The position numbers were made by a program, and so were the translations under genes. A DNA stretch of 64,000 nucleotides from Caballeronia cordobensis. GTDB taxonomy: Bacteria; Pseudomonadota; Gammaproteobacteria; Burkholderiales; Burkholderiaceae. The DNA lies in assembly GCF_001544575.2 (NCBI RefSeq), contig NZ_FCNY02000002.1:372001-436000 (forward strand), in the 5' to 3' direction. Positions 15,795 through 25,698 of this stretch are shown piece by piece (position 1 is the stretch's first letter; every line of letters begins with the position of its first letter). Under the pieces are notes generated by a model. It saw only the letters and a program-made list of their open reading frames with translations, was not told where the DNA came from and did no database searches.

Positions 15795-15870
15795 TTCGTT
15801 GACACGACAACGAATGCAGGACTACCATGCCGATGTTCGCTAAACGAATCCATGTTCGCATGACGAACAT
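15795..15870. promoter_or_regulatory. Inverted repeats in the pcaR-pcaI divergent region
   Basis: Three dyads are seen: TTCGTTG-N6-CAACGAA (15795-15814), GTTCGCTAAACGAAT (15835-15849) and GTTCGCATGACGAAC (15854-15868, extended to ATGTTCG/CGAACAT). The last two are 19 bp apart and resemble the 15-bp PcaR site GTTCGATAATCGCAC known from Pseudomonas. They lie 60 to 95 bases before pcaI. Confidence 0.65.
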
Positions 15871-15929
15871 TTCAGCGCAAGTGTGCTGACGAGCAGGTAA
15901 ACCCCAGTTCGAGACAGACAGGAACGGCA

Positions 15930-16634
15930 ATGATCAACAAGATTTTCGATTCGCTCGCCTCGGCCGTAGCCGACGTCAATGACGGAGCGACCATCATGAT
16001 CGGCGGATTCGGCACGGCGGGCATGCCGTCCGAGCTGATCGACGCGCTCATCGAGCAGGGCGCCCGCGAACTCACGATCGTCAACAACAACGCCGGCAAC
16101 GGCGACACGGGCCTGGCCGCCTTGCTGAAGGCCAAGCGCGTGCGCAAGATCATCTGCTCGTTCCCGCGCCAGACCGATTCGCATGTGTTCGACGCGCTCT
16201 ACCGCGCGGGCGAAATCGAACTGGAACTCGTGCCGCAGGGCAATCTGGCCGAGCGCATCCGCGCGGCGGGCGCGGGCATCGGCGGATTCTTCACGCCGAC
16301 GGGTTATGGCACCAAGCTCGCGGAAGGCAAGGAAACGCGCGTGATCGACGGCAAGCATTACGTGCTCGAAGCGCCGCTGCACGCCGATTTCGCGCTCGTG
16401 AAGGCCTACAAGGGCGACCGCTGGGGCAATCTGGTCTATCGTAAAACTGCGCGCAACTTCGGCCCGATCATGGCGAGCGCCGCGAAGACAGCGATCGTGC
16501 AGGTGTCGAAGGTCGTGCCGCTCGGCGAGCTGGACCCCGAAAACATCGTGACGCCGGGCATTTTCGTGCAGCGCGTCGTGGAAGTGCCGCAAGCCGCTCA
16601 TGTGGACCAACTCGCCGCAGAACTCGCAGCCTAA
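15930..16634 (+). CDS. pcaI: 3-oxoadipate CoA-transferase subunit A
   Basis: This 234-residue protein contains the class I CoA-transferase alpha-subunit phrases GGFGTAGMPSELIDAL, NNNAGNGDTG and GGFFTPTGYGT. With PcaJ it moves CoA from succinyl-CoA to 3-oxoadipate. It is the first gene of pcaIJFBDC, 12 bases before pcaJ, and faces pcaR. A homologous 3-oxoacid (SCOT-type) enzyme would look similar, but the cluster settles the substrate. Confidence 0.93.
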   Translation: MINKIFDSLASAVADVNDGATIMIGGFGTAGMPSELIDALIEQGARELTIVNNNAGNGDTGLAALLKAKRVRKIICSFPRQTDSHVFDALYRAGEIELELVPQGNLAERIRAAGAGIGGFFTPTGYGTKLAEGKETRVIDGKHYVLEAPLHADFALVKAYKGDRWGNLVYRKTARNFGPIMASAAKTAIVQVSKVVPLGELDPENIVTPGIFVQRVVEVPQAAHVDQLAAELAA

Positions 16635-16646
16635 GGAAAAGCAGCC

Positions 16647-17303
16647 ATGAAGAAACTCACTCGTGACGAAATGGCCAGGCGCGTGGCCGCGGACATTCCC
16701 GAAGGCGCGTATGTGAACCTCGGCATCGGCGTGCCGACGCTCGTCGCCAATCATCTCGCGGCCGACCGCGAAATCTTCCTGCACAGCGAAAACGGGCTGC
16801 TCGGCATGGGCCCCGCGCCTGAGAAAGGCGCCGAGGACGACGAACTCATCAACGCCGGCAAGCAGCACGTCACGCTTCTGACGGGCGGCGCGTTTTTCCA
16901 TCACGCGGATTCGTTCGCGATGATGCGCGGCGGCCATCTCGATTTCTGCGTGCTCGGCGCGTTCCAGGTCTCGGCCACGGGCGATCTCGCGAACTGGCAC
17001 ACCGGCGCGCCCGACGCGATTCCGGCGGTCGGCGGCGCGATGGATCTCGCGATCGGCGCGAAGCAGGTCTACGTGATGATGGAACTGCTCACGAAGCAGG
17101 GCGAAAGCAAGCTAGTTGATGTCTGCACGTATCCGGTGACGGGCGTCGAATGCGTGAACCGCGTGTACACGGACCTCGCCGTCTTCGACGTGACGCCGGA
17201 AGGCTTCGTCGTGCGCGAGATGGTGGAAGGCTTGTCGTTCGATGAATTGCAGAAGCTGGCCAAGGTGCCGCTTCAATACGCGCCGCTGTCCGAGGCCGCC
17301 TGA
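16647..17303 (+). CDS. pcaJ: 3-oxoadipate CoA-transferase subunit B
   Basis: This 218-residue beta subunit has the catalytic region IFLHSENGLLGMGP, with the Glu of SENG that forms the CoA thioester, and then GGHLDFCVLGAFQVS. It works with PcaI in the penultimate step of the beta-ketoadipate pathway. The gene follows pcaI by 12 bases and precedes pcaF by 21 bases, in one operon. Confidence 0.94.
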   Translation: MKKLTRDEMARRVAADIPEGAYVNLGIGVPTLVANHLAADREIFLHSENGLLGMGPAPEKGAEDDELINAGKQHVTLLTGGAFFHHADSFAMMRGGHLDFCVLGAFQVSATGDLANWHTGAPDAIPAVGGAMDLAIGAKQVYVMMELLTKQGESKLVDVCTYPVTGVECVNRVYTDLAVFDVTPEGFVVREMVEGLSFDELQKLAKVPLQYAPLSEAA

Positions 17304-17324
17304 GAGAACCTGGAGACATAAACA

Positions 17325-18519
<1,195 letters not shown>

Positions 18520-18527
<8 letters not shown>

Positions 18528-19893
18528 CGGCATGTTCGACGCCAACGGACGTTTGACGGATCTGATCTGCGGCAACGCCGCGGCGAACGCCGTGTGGTCG
18601 CCGCGCGCGACCGTGCAGGCGATGCTCGACGTCGAAGCCGCGCTCGCGCGCGCGTCGGCGCTGCACGGCGTGATCCCGGCGAGCGCGGTGGACGCCATCG
18701 TCGCCGCGTGCAACGCCGACAACCTCGACGCCGACGCGCTGATGACCGGCGCGGCCGCGGGCGGCAATCTCGCGATTCCGCTCGTCAAGCAGCTCACCGC
18801 CGTCGTGAAGGCGCGCGATGCCGAAGCCGCGAAGTACGTGCATTGGGGCGCGACGAGCCAGGACATCATCGACACGGGCGTCGTGCTGCAACTGCGCGCG
18901 GCGCTCGATCTGATCGATGCGGATCTGCGTTCGCTGTCGGGCGCGCTCGCGCAACAGGCACAGGCGCACAAAGCGACGCCGATGATCGGCCGCACGTGGC
19001 TTCAGCAAGCGCTGCCGATCACGCTCGGTCTCAAGTTCGCGCAATGGCTCGATGCGGTAACGCGCCATCGTGAGCGGCTCGGCGAACTGAAAGCGCGCGC
19101 CCTCGTGCTTCAGTTCGGCGGCGCGGCGGGTACGCTCGCGAGCCTGCGCGACAAAGGTTCATTGGTCGCGCAAGCGCTCGCGGACGACCTGAAGCTCACG
19201 CTGCCCGCGTTGCCGTGGCATACGCAGCGCGATCGCATTGCCGAGGCCGCCTCGTTTCTCGGCATGCTGACGGGCACGCTCGGAAAGATCGCGCGCGACG
19301 TCTCGCTGATGATGCAGACCGAACTCGGCGAAGTCGCGGAACCGGCGGCGGCGGGCAAGGGCGGCTCGTCGACGATGCCGCACAAGCGCAATCCCGTCGG
19401 CTGCGCGGCGGTGCTGACCGCGGCGACGCGCGCGCCGAATCTCGTGGCGACGATTTTCGCCGGCATGGTTCAGGAGCACGAGCGCGCGCTCGGCGGCTGG
19501 CAGGCCGAATGGGAAGCGCTGCCCGATCTCGCGCGTCTGACGGCGGGCGCGTTGAGCAACATCAACGCGATCGTTCCGTCGATGGAAATCAACGCCGAAC
19601 GGCTCGCCGCGAACCTGCGCATCACGAATGGCCTGATTCTCGGCGAAGCGGTGATGCTCGCGCTCGGCGACGCCATCGGCCGGCTGGATGCGCACAAGCT
19701 GGTGGAAGGCGCATCGAAGGCGTCGGTCGCGAACGGCACGCCGCTTTTCGACGCGCTCGCCGCCGATGAAACCGTCGCGCGTCATCTGTCGCAGGATCAA
19801 CTCAAGTCATTGCTCGACCCGGCGAACTACGTCGGCCAGGCCCAGGCCTTCGTCGACGCCGCAATCGCCCATTCGAAAAAACAGGAGCGGTAA
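18520..19893 (+). CDS. pcaB: 3-carboxy-cis,cis-muconate cycloisomerase
   Basis: This 457-residue protein of the fumarase/aspartase superfamily carries the signature GGSSTMPHKRNPVGC at about residue 283 and the early active-site segment KYVHWGATSQDIIDTG. It makes 4-carboxymuconolactone. The start may be GTG 18520, overlapping pcaF, or ATG 18532 (MFDANGRL); both are plausible. Confidence 0.93.
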
Positions 19894-19897
19894 AACC

Positions 19898-20686
19898 ATG
19901 CCTCTTGCCGAAGTCAACGGAACGCGACTTCACTATCGCGTCGATGTCACCGCGGGCGACGACGCCCCGTGGCTCGTGCTGTCGAATTCGCTCGGCGCCG
20001 ATGTCTCGATGTGGACGCCGAACATCGAGGCGTTCGCCAAGCACTATCGCGTGTTGCGCTACGACACGCGCGGCCACGGCCATTCGGACGTGCCGCCGGG
20101 GCCGTACACGATCGATCAACTGGTCGGCGACGTGATCGGCCTGATGGATCATCTCAAGATCGAGCGCGCGAATTACTGCGGCCTGTCGATGGGCGGGCTG
20201 ACCGGCATCGGCCTGGCCGCCCGTCATCCGGCGCGCTTCGCACGCGTCGTGCTCTCGAACACCGCCGCGCTGATCGGCTCGGACGCCGTCTGGACGCCGC
20301 GCGCGGCGAAAGCGCGCGAGCCGGGCGGCATGCCCGCGCTGACCGACGCCGTCATCGCGCGCTGGTTCACCGCGCCGTTCATGGAACGCGAAGCGCTCGA
20401 AATGACGAATATCCGCGACGTGTTCCGTCATACCTCGGGCGACGGCTACGCGTCGAACTGCGAGGCGATCCGCGACGCCGACCTGCGCGGCGAAGCGAAG
20501 ACGATCACGCTGCCGGTCCTGGTGATCGCCGGCACGCACGATCTCTCGACGACGGCCGAGCAGGGCCGCGAACTCGCGGGCTATATCGAAGGCTCGCGCT
20601 ATATCGAACTGGACGCGGCGCATCTGTCGAACATCGAAAAACGCGACGACTACACGCGCGCCGTCCTCGACTTCCTCGGAGAATAA
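19898..20686 (+). CDS. pcaD: 3-oxoadipate enol-lactonase
   Basis: This 262-residue alpha/beta hydrolase has the nucleophile elbow CGLSMGG (Ser97), the oxyanion region LSNSLGAD and a C-terminal His in LDAAHLSNIE. It hydrolyses 3-oxoadipate enol-lactone to 3-oxoadipate. ATG 19898 follows AGGAGCGG. Here pcaD and pcaC are separate genes, not the fused pcaL found in some actinobacteria. Confidence 0.94.
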   Translation: MPLAEVNGTRLHYRVDVTAGDDAPWLVLSNSLGADVSMWTPNIEAFAKHYRVLRYDTRGHGHSDVPPGPYTIDQLVGDVIGLMDHLKIERANYCGLSMGGLTGIGLAARHPARFARVVLSNTAALIGSDAVWTPRAAKAREPGGMPALTDAVIARWFTAPFMEREALEMTNIRDVFRHTSGDGYASNCEAIRDADLRGEAKTITLPVLVIAGTHDLSTTAEQGRELAGYIEGSRYIELDAAHLSNIEKRDDYTRAVLDFLGE

Positions 20687-20688
20687 CG

Positions 20689-21072
20689 ATGACCGACGAC
20701 GAACGTTATGAAGCCGGCATGAAGGTGCGCCGCGCGGTGCTGTCCGACGCGCACGTGGACCGCTCGCTCGAGAACCGCACGGAACTGACGACGGAGTTCC
20801 AGAATTTCATCACGCGCTATGCGTGGGGCGAAATCTGGACGCGCGACGGCCTGCCGCGCCACACGCGCAGCCTTCTCACCATCGCGATGATGGTCGCGCT
20901 CAATCGCAGCGAGGAACTCGCGCTGCACTTGCGCGCCGCGAAAAACAATGGCGTGACGCAGGACGAGATCAAGGAAGTGCTGCTGCAGACGGCGGTGTAT
21001 TGCGGCGTGCCGGCCGCGAATTCCGCCTTCCATCTTGCGCAGAAAATCTTCGACGAAGAACGCAAGGCGTAA
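20689..21072 (+). CDS. pcaC: 4-carboxymuconolactone decarboxylase
   Basis: This 127-residue protein has the family core RHTRSLLTIAMMVALNR and ELALHLRAAKNNGV, then QTAVYCGVPAAN with the conserved Cys. It decarboxylates 4-carboxymuconolactone to the enol-lactone used by PcaD. The gene begins 2 bases after the pcaD stop and is followed by a strong terminator, so it ends the operon. Confidence 0.95.
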   Translation: MTDDERYEAGMKVRRAVLSDAHVDRSLENRTELTTEFQNFITRYAWGEIWTRDGLPRHTRSLLTIAMMVALNRSEELALHLRAAKNNGVTQDEIKEVLLQTAVYCGVPAANSAFHLAQKIFDEERKA

Positions 21073-21095
21073 GTGCTGACTTCTGCTGGTCGATG

Positions 21096-21130
21096 AAGCC
21101 GTCTGCGCGGTTTGCGCAGACGGCTTTTTT
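21096..21130 (+). terminator. Terminator of the pca operon
   Basis: AAGCCGTCTGCGC, a short loop, GCGCAGACGGCTT and a T run. The As before the stem let it work also for the convergent DUF3443 gene. Confidence 0.9.
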
Positions 21131-21136
21131 GCATCT

Positions 21137-22420
21137 TCAGAACGCGTAGTAGGGACCGGCGCCGGCGGGCGTCGGCCGTCCGGCGAGCGCCGTGAACACC
21201 CGACGTCCGTAGAAGAACGGCAAGCCCCAGTCGAAGTAGCCGCTCGCCGGCCCGGCGAGATTGTCGAAGGCGTAGTTGCCGGTGCCGAAGAGCGCCGTCG
21301 ATTGCGCGACCGTGAAGCTGACCGCGCTTTGCGCGCCGCTTTGCGAAACGATGGTCGCGGCGAGCGTTTGCGGTGACGAAGGGCAATACCACACGCCGCA
21401 GCGGGCGAGCGCCGTCGAGGGAAAGAAGACGCCGTTCGATCCGCTGTCGATGAAGCTCGACCGGTACTGACTGCCGTCGAACTCGGTCGTCACGTAACCG
21501 GACGACGAACTCGACTTGAGCACGACCGCCGAGCCGAGCAGATTGTTCGACTGCGAGCCGATGCCGAAGGTCATCGTCCCTGTCACCGACGAAGCGCCGC
21601 CATCCGGCACGTCCGGCAGCTCGATCAGCACGCCGTTGTTGTCGGCGGCGAAGTTCGCGACCGGATTCGTCACCTGCTGGGCCACCGCCAGCGTGGTCGC
21701 GACGCAATTGCCCGAGGTGCAGCTGTAATACCAGCGCGGCATCGCGGACGCCGCGCAGCCCGCGCCGCAGTCCGCGGTGAACGGCCCGACGCCGAGAATG
21801 CCGTTGCCGCGCAGCGAGGACGCGCCGAGCATCGGCAGGCCGGACTGGCTGCAGTCCTGCGCGGCGTTCGGCGCGGCGCTGTCGGCGATCAACTGCACGG
21901 AGGTCGAACTCGCGACGTGGCCGGCCATGCGCACATCGGCCTTGCGCACCGCGCCCCACGTATAGCCCGTGCCGAACACCGCGCATTCCGCGATGACGGC
22001 GTTCGCGTTGCTGCCCGCGACGAGCGGCAGCGCGATCGACGGATTGAGCGCGGACGCCAGCACGCGCAGCCCGTGCGAACCGGTATCGACTTGAATGTTG
22101 TCGATGGTCTGACAGTTGCTCGTGCCGGGCACGCAGATCGTCACGCTGGTTTGCAGCATGTTGCGCGTGCTGGTGGGCGTGCGCGTGACCTGGATTGTCT
22201 GGACGTTGGGCGTCGTCGATTGCGCCACGGTCGTGTCGGCATTCGGCGCGGATGCCGGGCTGGCGGACGCGGGCGCGCTTGCCGCCAGGGGCGTGCTCGC
22301 GGTGGCCGCCGGGGCGGCCGGCGTGGCCGGGGCGGACGAGCCGCCGTTCGAGCCGCCGCCTCCGCAGGCCTGGAGCAGGGCGCAAAGCGCGATCGTCGAG
22401 AGCAGGGAGCGTGTGATCAT
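21137..22420 (-). CDS. DUF3443 lipoprotein with pepsin-like aspartic protease motifs
   Basis: This 427-residue exported protein has a lipoprotein signal (ALCALLQACGGGG, lipid Cys19) and a Ser/Ala/Pro-rich linker to about residue 70. It matches the uncharacterised DUF3443 family. The sequence itself shows IQVDTGSHGLRV (Asp112) and SSFIDSGSNGVFF (Asp325), two hydrophobic-D-[TS]-G-S motifs 213 residues apart, with NGILGVGPF (206-214) between them. Pepsin-family enzymes have the same order: DTG, then a GILG phrase, then a second D-[TS]-G. Many Cys could form disulfides. Activity is inferred only. It lies just downstream of the DUF2844 gene, with a 10-base gap. Confidence 0.8.
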   Translation of the reverse strand: MITRSLLSTIALCALLQACGGGGSNGGSSAPATPAAPAATASTPLAASAPASASPASAPNADTTVAQSTTPNVQTIQVTRTPTSTRNMLQTSVTICVPGTSNCQTIDNIQVDTGSHGLRVLASALNPSIALPLVAGSNANAVIAECAVFGTGYTWGAVRKADVRMAGHVASSTSVQLIADSAAPNAAQDCSQSGLPMLGASSLRGNGILGVGPFTADCGAGCAASAMPRWYYSCTSGNCVATTLAVAQQVTNPVANFAADNNGVLIELPDVPDGGASSVTGTMTFGIGSQSNNLLGSAVVLKSSSSSGYVTTEFDGSQYRSSFIDSGSNGVFFPSTALARCGVWYCPSSPQTLAATIVSQSGAQSAVSFTVAQSTALFGTGNYAFDNLAGPASGYFDWGLPFFYGRRVFTALAGRPTPAGAGPYYAF

Positions 22421-22430
22421 CGTCGGTCTC

Positions 22431-22892
22431 CTACTCGATATCCGCGGCGCTCACGCCCGGCGGCAGCGCGCTCGTGAGCCAGGCGCGGCCGCTGAACTCG
22501 CGCAGCCGCACGTGGTTCTCGACGACGAGATCGCCTCGCACGACGTGCGCCGTATGCAAACCGGCATCGCCCGCCGACGCACTCGCGCCTTCGCGGAACG
22601 TGTCGAAATACGTGCCGAGCAGCGCCTGGACATTTGCCATCGCGGGGCCGCGCCAGGAAACCGCGTAGACGTCGCCGTTCGAATCGACGTATTCGCGCAC
22701 GACGATGCCATGCGCGTCGGTCGCCTCGTGATATTGCACGAGCCCGCCCTGAAGCCGGACCAGGGCATCGCCCTGCGGCGCGTTCACGGCGCGCCCGGTC
22801 GCACCGAGCTGAGCGTGGGCGGGCGATGTCGTGCCAATCGCCAGCATGGCGAGGCCGGTCGCCGCGTAGTAAGGAATGCTGTTTTTCTTCAC
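22431..22892 (-). CDS. DUF2844 exported protein
   Basis: This 153-residue protein has a signal peptide (about residues 1-26, ending TSPAHAQ) and the DUF2844 core VREYVDSNGDVYAVSWRGPAM. I chose GTG 22892, because GGAGAG lies 7 bases upstream and the signal peptide then starts correctly; the longer frame adds 21 implausible residues. It is co-transcribed with the DUF3443 gene. The two families often occur side by side in Burkholderiaceae, which suggests a joint role in the envelope. Function unknown. Confidence 0.8.
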   Translation of the reverse strand: MKKNSIPYYAATGLAMLAIGTTSPAHAQLGATGRAVNAPQGDALVRLQGGLVQYHEATDAHGIVVREYVDSNGDVYAVSWRGPAMANVQALLGTYFDTFREGASASAGDAGLHTAHVVRGDLVVENHVRLREFSGRAWLTSALPPGVSAADIE

Positions 22893-23297
22893 TGCTTTCT
22901 CTCCGTTATTTAGGACTCTTTTTATTTTGAGATGAAATTCTAGTGGGAAGAGCAAGCAAAGCGATACAGAGGGACGCGTGCCCGCAAAACGTGCCTGGAT
23001 GCGAGGGAGAGCGGAAAGCCCGTTACGAATCAGCAGGTTGCGGGAAACGAAAGAGCAAATTGCCGATTTCGTTGAATGTCACAAATTGTCATTTCAACCA
23101 GATAAGTCTTAAATAAGAGGCGTGGGTGCGCCAAGTGATTGCGCGTCGTCATATTTTTGCGTCTGAAAGCAAGTTAGCAAAAGAAGCGGCGCGCGCAGCC
23201 GCCGGACCTCTTTTTTTCACGGCGCGGCGCGGGACCGGTAAAATAACGGGTTGATCCACGGAAGAACGCCCGTGGCGTAGCGGAAGGACTTCTCCAA
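22893..23297. promoter_or_regulatory. Divergent intergenic region with sigma-70-like promoter toward bamC
   Basis: These 405 bases hold no credible gene. TTGTCA (23086-23091), a 17-base spacer and TTAAAT (23109-23114) form a good sigma-70 candidate reading toward bamC, leaving a leader of about 180 bases. A GC-rich stretch followed by seven T (23,190-23,217) could be a weak terminator or leader hairpin. The dapA gene often found upstream of bamC is absent here. Confidence 0.5.
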
Positions 23298-24515
23298 ATG
23301 ACAGATTTTCGTGTGACCAAGCGGATGGCTGCGCTGTTCGCGGTGGCTGGAATCGTGGCGGGATGCGGCTCGTCCAATCCCAACGCATTCAATTACAAGA
23401 GCGATCAGCGTTCGAAGCAGGTGTCTCTCGCCGTGCCGCCGAATCTGCTCGACGAAGCGGCCGACCAGCGTTCGCTGCCGCCGCAGGGCGGTCAGGCAAC
23501 GCTGTCCGATCTGCAACAGATTCAGAAAGTCGCACCGAACGCGCCCACGGTGGTGCCGCCCGTCTCGGGCATGCACGTTCAGCGCGACGGCACCGAGCGC
23601 TGGCTCGTCATCGACGGCAAGACGCCCGATCAGGTCTGGCCGCAGGTCCGCCGTTTCTGGCAGGAGCAGGGCTTTCTGCTCGTCGTCGATCAGCGCGACA
23701 AAGGCGTAATGGAAACGGACTGGAACGAAACCCATCCGCAAATTTCCGACGGCCTGATTCGCGACACGCTCGCGAAGGCGACCGGCAACTCGTACGTCAC
23801 GGCCGAGCGCAACAAGTACCGCACGCGCCTCGAAACCGCGCCCAGCGGCGGCACCTACGTGTTCATCAGCCAGAAGGGCATGCGTGAAGCGCTGACGGGC
23901 GTGAACAACGATTCGAGCCAATGGCAGGCGCGTCCGAACGATCCGGCGCTCGAGAACGAATACCTGAAGCGGCTGATGTCCTCGCTCGCGCTGGCCGATC
24001 AGCGCGTCGCGTCAGGCGGCGCGACGCCGCTGGACGCACCGGCACCGGCGCCGGCTCCGGCCGCCGGCGCGCAAGCCGCGAAGGGCGGCGATGCGAAGGC
24101 CGCATCGGTCGCCGCGCAGAACGTCGCGCTCGCGGGCAACTCGCCGATCCGCAACGAGGTCGTGCCCGAAGCCACGACGTCGCAGCTGACCTTGCCGGAA
24201 GCTTACGATCGCGCGTGGCTGCGCGTGGGCATCGCGCTCGATCGCGCCAACTTCACGGTGGACGACCGCGACCGCAACAAGGGCGTCTACTACGTGCGCT
24301 ACGTCGATCCGACGGACAAGTCGTCGGCGGAACAGGGCTTCTGGAGCCAGGTCTTCCACGGCCGCAAGGAGATGAAAGCGAAGCAGTATCAGGTCAACGT
24401 GCGCGCCGTCACCGAGCAGCAGACGCGTATCGCGGTGGTCGACGACAAGGGCGACGTCGATTCGTCGCCGCAAGCGCGTCAGATCATGGCCTTGCTCGCT
24501 GACCAAATCAGCTAA
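23298..24515 (+). CDS. bamC: Outer membrane assembly lipoprotein BamC
   Basis: This 405-residue lipoprotein has lipobox Val-Ala-Gly-Cys with Cys23. The unstructured N-terminal stretch FNYKSDQRSKQVSLAVPPNLL binds BamD in the E. coli homologue. Two helix-grip domains follow (about residues 95-225 and 285-400), separated by an Ala/Pro-rich linker (230-270). BamC is an accessory part of the BAM complex that inserts beta-barrel proteins. The gene stands alone and ends at a terminator. Confidence 0.92.
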   Translation: MTDFRVTKRMAALFAVAGIVAGCGSSNPNAFNYKSDQRSKQVSLAVPPNLLDEAADQRSLPPQGGQATLSDLQQIQKVAPNAPTVVPPVSGMHVQRDGTERWLVIDGKTPDQVWPQVRRFWQEQGFLLVVDQRDKGVMETDWNETHPQISDGLIRDTLAKATGNSYVTAERNKYRTRLETAPSGGTYVFISQKGMREALTGVNNDSSQWQARPNDPALENEYLKRLMSSLALADQRVASGGATPLDAPAPAPAPAAGAQAAKGGDAKAASVAAQNVALAGNSPIRNEVVPEATTSQLTLPEAYDRAWLRVGIALDRANFTVDDRDRNKGVYYVRYVDPTDKSSAEQGFWSQVFHGRKEMKAKQYQVNVRAVTEQQTRIAVVDDKGDVDSSPQARQIMALLADQIS

Positions 24516-24542
24516 TCGTTCTTCCGGGCACGATTTGAAACG

Positions 24543-24571
24543 AACCGCCTCCTTCGCGAGGCGGTTTTTTT
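24543..24571 (+). terminator. Terminator of bamC
   Basis: AACCGCCTC, loop, GAGGCGGTT and seven T, 27 bases after the bamC stop. Confidence 0.9.
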
Positions 24572-24798
24572 GCGTCTTTTTTCTCGCGCAAACGATGGTC
24601 GCGAGCATCTCTTCAGCATGCACAGAAATGCGAGACTCGCCCGCGAATTGCGCAGACAATTCTTTCTATCGCCGAATGTGCGCAAAAGCTTATAGAAATC
24701 GGCGCGCGGACAGTACATTGCATCAATGGCGCGACACGCCGCCCGAACGTTCACCGAAAGCGCGCTGACCCGGCGCGCCACCGCCTAGACAAGCAGAT

Positions 24799-24893
24799 GA
24801 TCGGTTCGCCACGCGCGAACCCCGATGGCCCCGTCGCCTATCCTCGTAGGGCGACGGTTTTCGCCCGCGTTTCAATTGGAACGCGGGCTTTTT
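24799..24893 (+). ncRNA. Candidate structured small RNA
   Basis: Three consecutive hairpins lie in a 468-base gap between bamC and the monooxygenase gene: ATCGGTTCG/CGAACCCCGAT, CCGTCGCC/GGCGACGG and GCCCGCGTT/AACGCGGGC with five T after it. The last is a clear intrinsic terminator with no gene before it. No open frame with coding character fits. No RNA family is recognised and no convincing promoter was found, so it could also be the relic of a lost gene's end. Confidence 0.4.
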
Positions 24894-24983
24894 CTTTGAT
24901 TTTTTCCTGGCGCGTTTCAGCGGGCTCCGGCGAGCGCCGTTATGCTCCTGCTTTCATCGTCAATTGGATAGAGGAGAAACGCC

Positions 24984-25274
24984 ATGTCGGAAGTCGCCGT
25001 CGTCGCCATTCTGGTCGCGAAGCCGGGCAGGGAAGAGGAATTGAGGCAGGTGCTCGAAGCCAACGTCGCGCCGACGCGAAAGGAGGCGGGCGCGCTGCAG
25101 TACGACTTGCACCGCGACATCACGGAGCCGCGGCGCTTTATTTTCGTCGAGCGCTGGGAGAGCGAGGCCGCGCTCGCGAAGCACGGCGAGTCGGCGCATA
25201 TTCAGGCGTTTCGCGCAAAAGCGCCCGATCTGTGCGAGCACACCGAAGTGCGCGTCGCGAGCAAGATTCTCTGA
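24984..25274 (+). CDS. Antibiotic biosynthesis monooxygenase (ABM) domain protein
   Basis: This 96-residue single-domain protein has the ABM ferredoxin-like fold pattern: VVAILVAKPGREEELRQVLE, GALQYDLHRDI, FIFVERWESEAALAKHGES. Such proteins are small dimeric quinol monooxygenases (YgiN type) or related enzymes without cofactor. The ATG has GAGGAGAAA upstream. Its stop adjoins the end of a convergent small gene. Substrate unknown. Confidence 0.87.
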   Translation: MSEVAVVAILVAKPGREEELRQVLEANVAPTRKEAGALQYDLHRDITEPRRFIFVERWESEAALAKHGESAHIQAFRAKAPDLCEHTEVRVASKIL

Positions 25275-25535
25275 TTAGTGCGTTTCGTGCGGAACGTCGA
25301 GAATGAGGACGATGGTCCAGTCGGCGTCGCCGTCGTGATGATACTGGCGCTCCGCGACGATGAACGGCTGCTGCTTGCCGGCCGGTCCGAGAAAAAGCAC
25401 GTCGCCTTCCACCGGCAGGCACTCCACGGGCGGCAGCGCCAGAAGCGCGTCCTTGTTCGCGTTGCGCGGCATCAGTTTTTCGATTTTGCGCGATGCCGCT
25501 TCGGTCCATTCGATATCGAGCTGGATATTGCTCAT
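25275..25535 (-). CDS. Conserved hypothetical protein
   Basis: This 86-residue protein starts MSNIQLDIEWTEAASRKI and has a hydrophobic core VECLPVEGDVLFLGPAGK followed by FIVAERQYHHDGDADWTIVLILDV. The composition suggests a small beta-rich cytoplasmic domain. No family is recognised. The start at 25535 gives a clean N-terminus; the frame upstream is not protein-like. It lies downstream of the aceB terminator and may have its own promoter. Confidence 0.65.
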   Translation of the reverse strand: MSNIQLDIEWTEAASRKIEKLMPRNANKDALLALPPVECLPVEGDVLFLGPAGKQQPFIVAERQYHHDGDADWTIVLILDVPHETH

Positions 25536-25635
25536 GCTGTCGTTCGCACGGTGAGTGCGCTCCACGGTTGAATCGTTGAAAAGACGATGCGCAATGTAGC
25601 ACACGCCGTGCGCGATCCATGAGGCGCGTCGAACG

Positions 25636-25657
25636 AAAAAGCGGCCCGCGGGCCGCT
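25636..25657 (-). terminator. Terminator of the HAD-aceB operon
   Basis: The perfect 18-bp palindrome AGCGGCCCGCGGGCCGCT is followed on the - strand by TTTT, 41 bases after the aceB stop. Confidence 0.8.
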
Positions 25658-25698
25658 CGTTTCACCGTGCGCCGAAGCGCCCGCAACACTCAAATCGC

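Noticed and set aside
14063-15802. 579-residue open frame on the + strand opposite the LysR and pcaR genes
   Set aside because: It runs through two well-supported regulators and the gap between them; Arg/His-rich composition is typical of antisense frames at this GC content.
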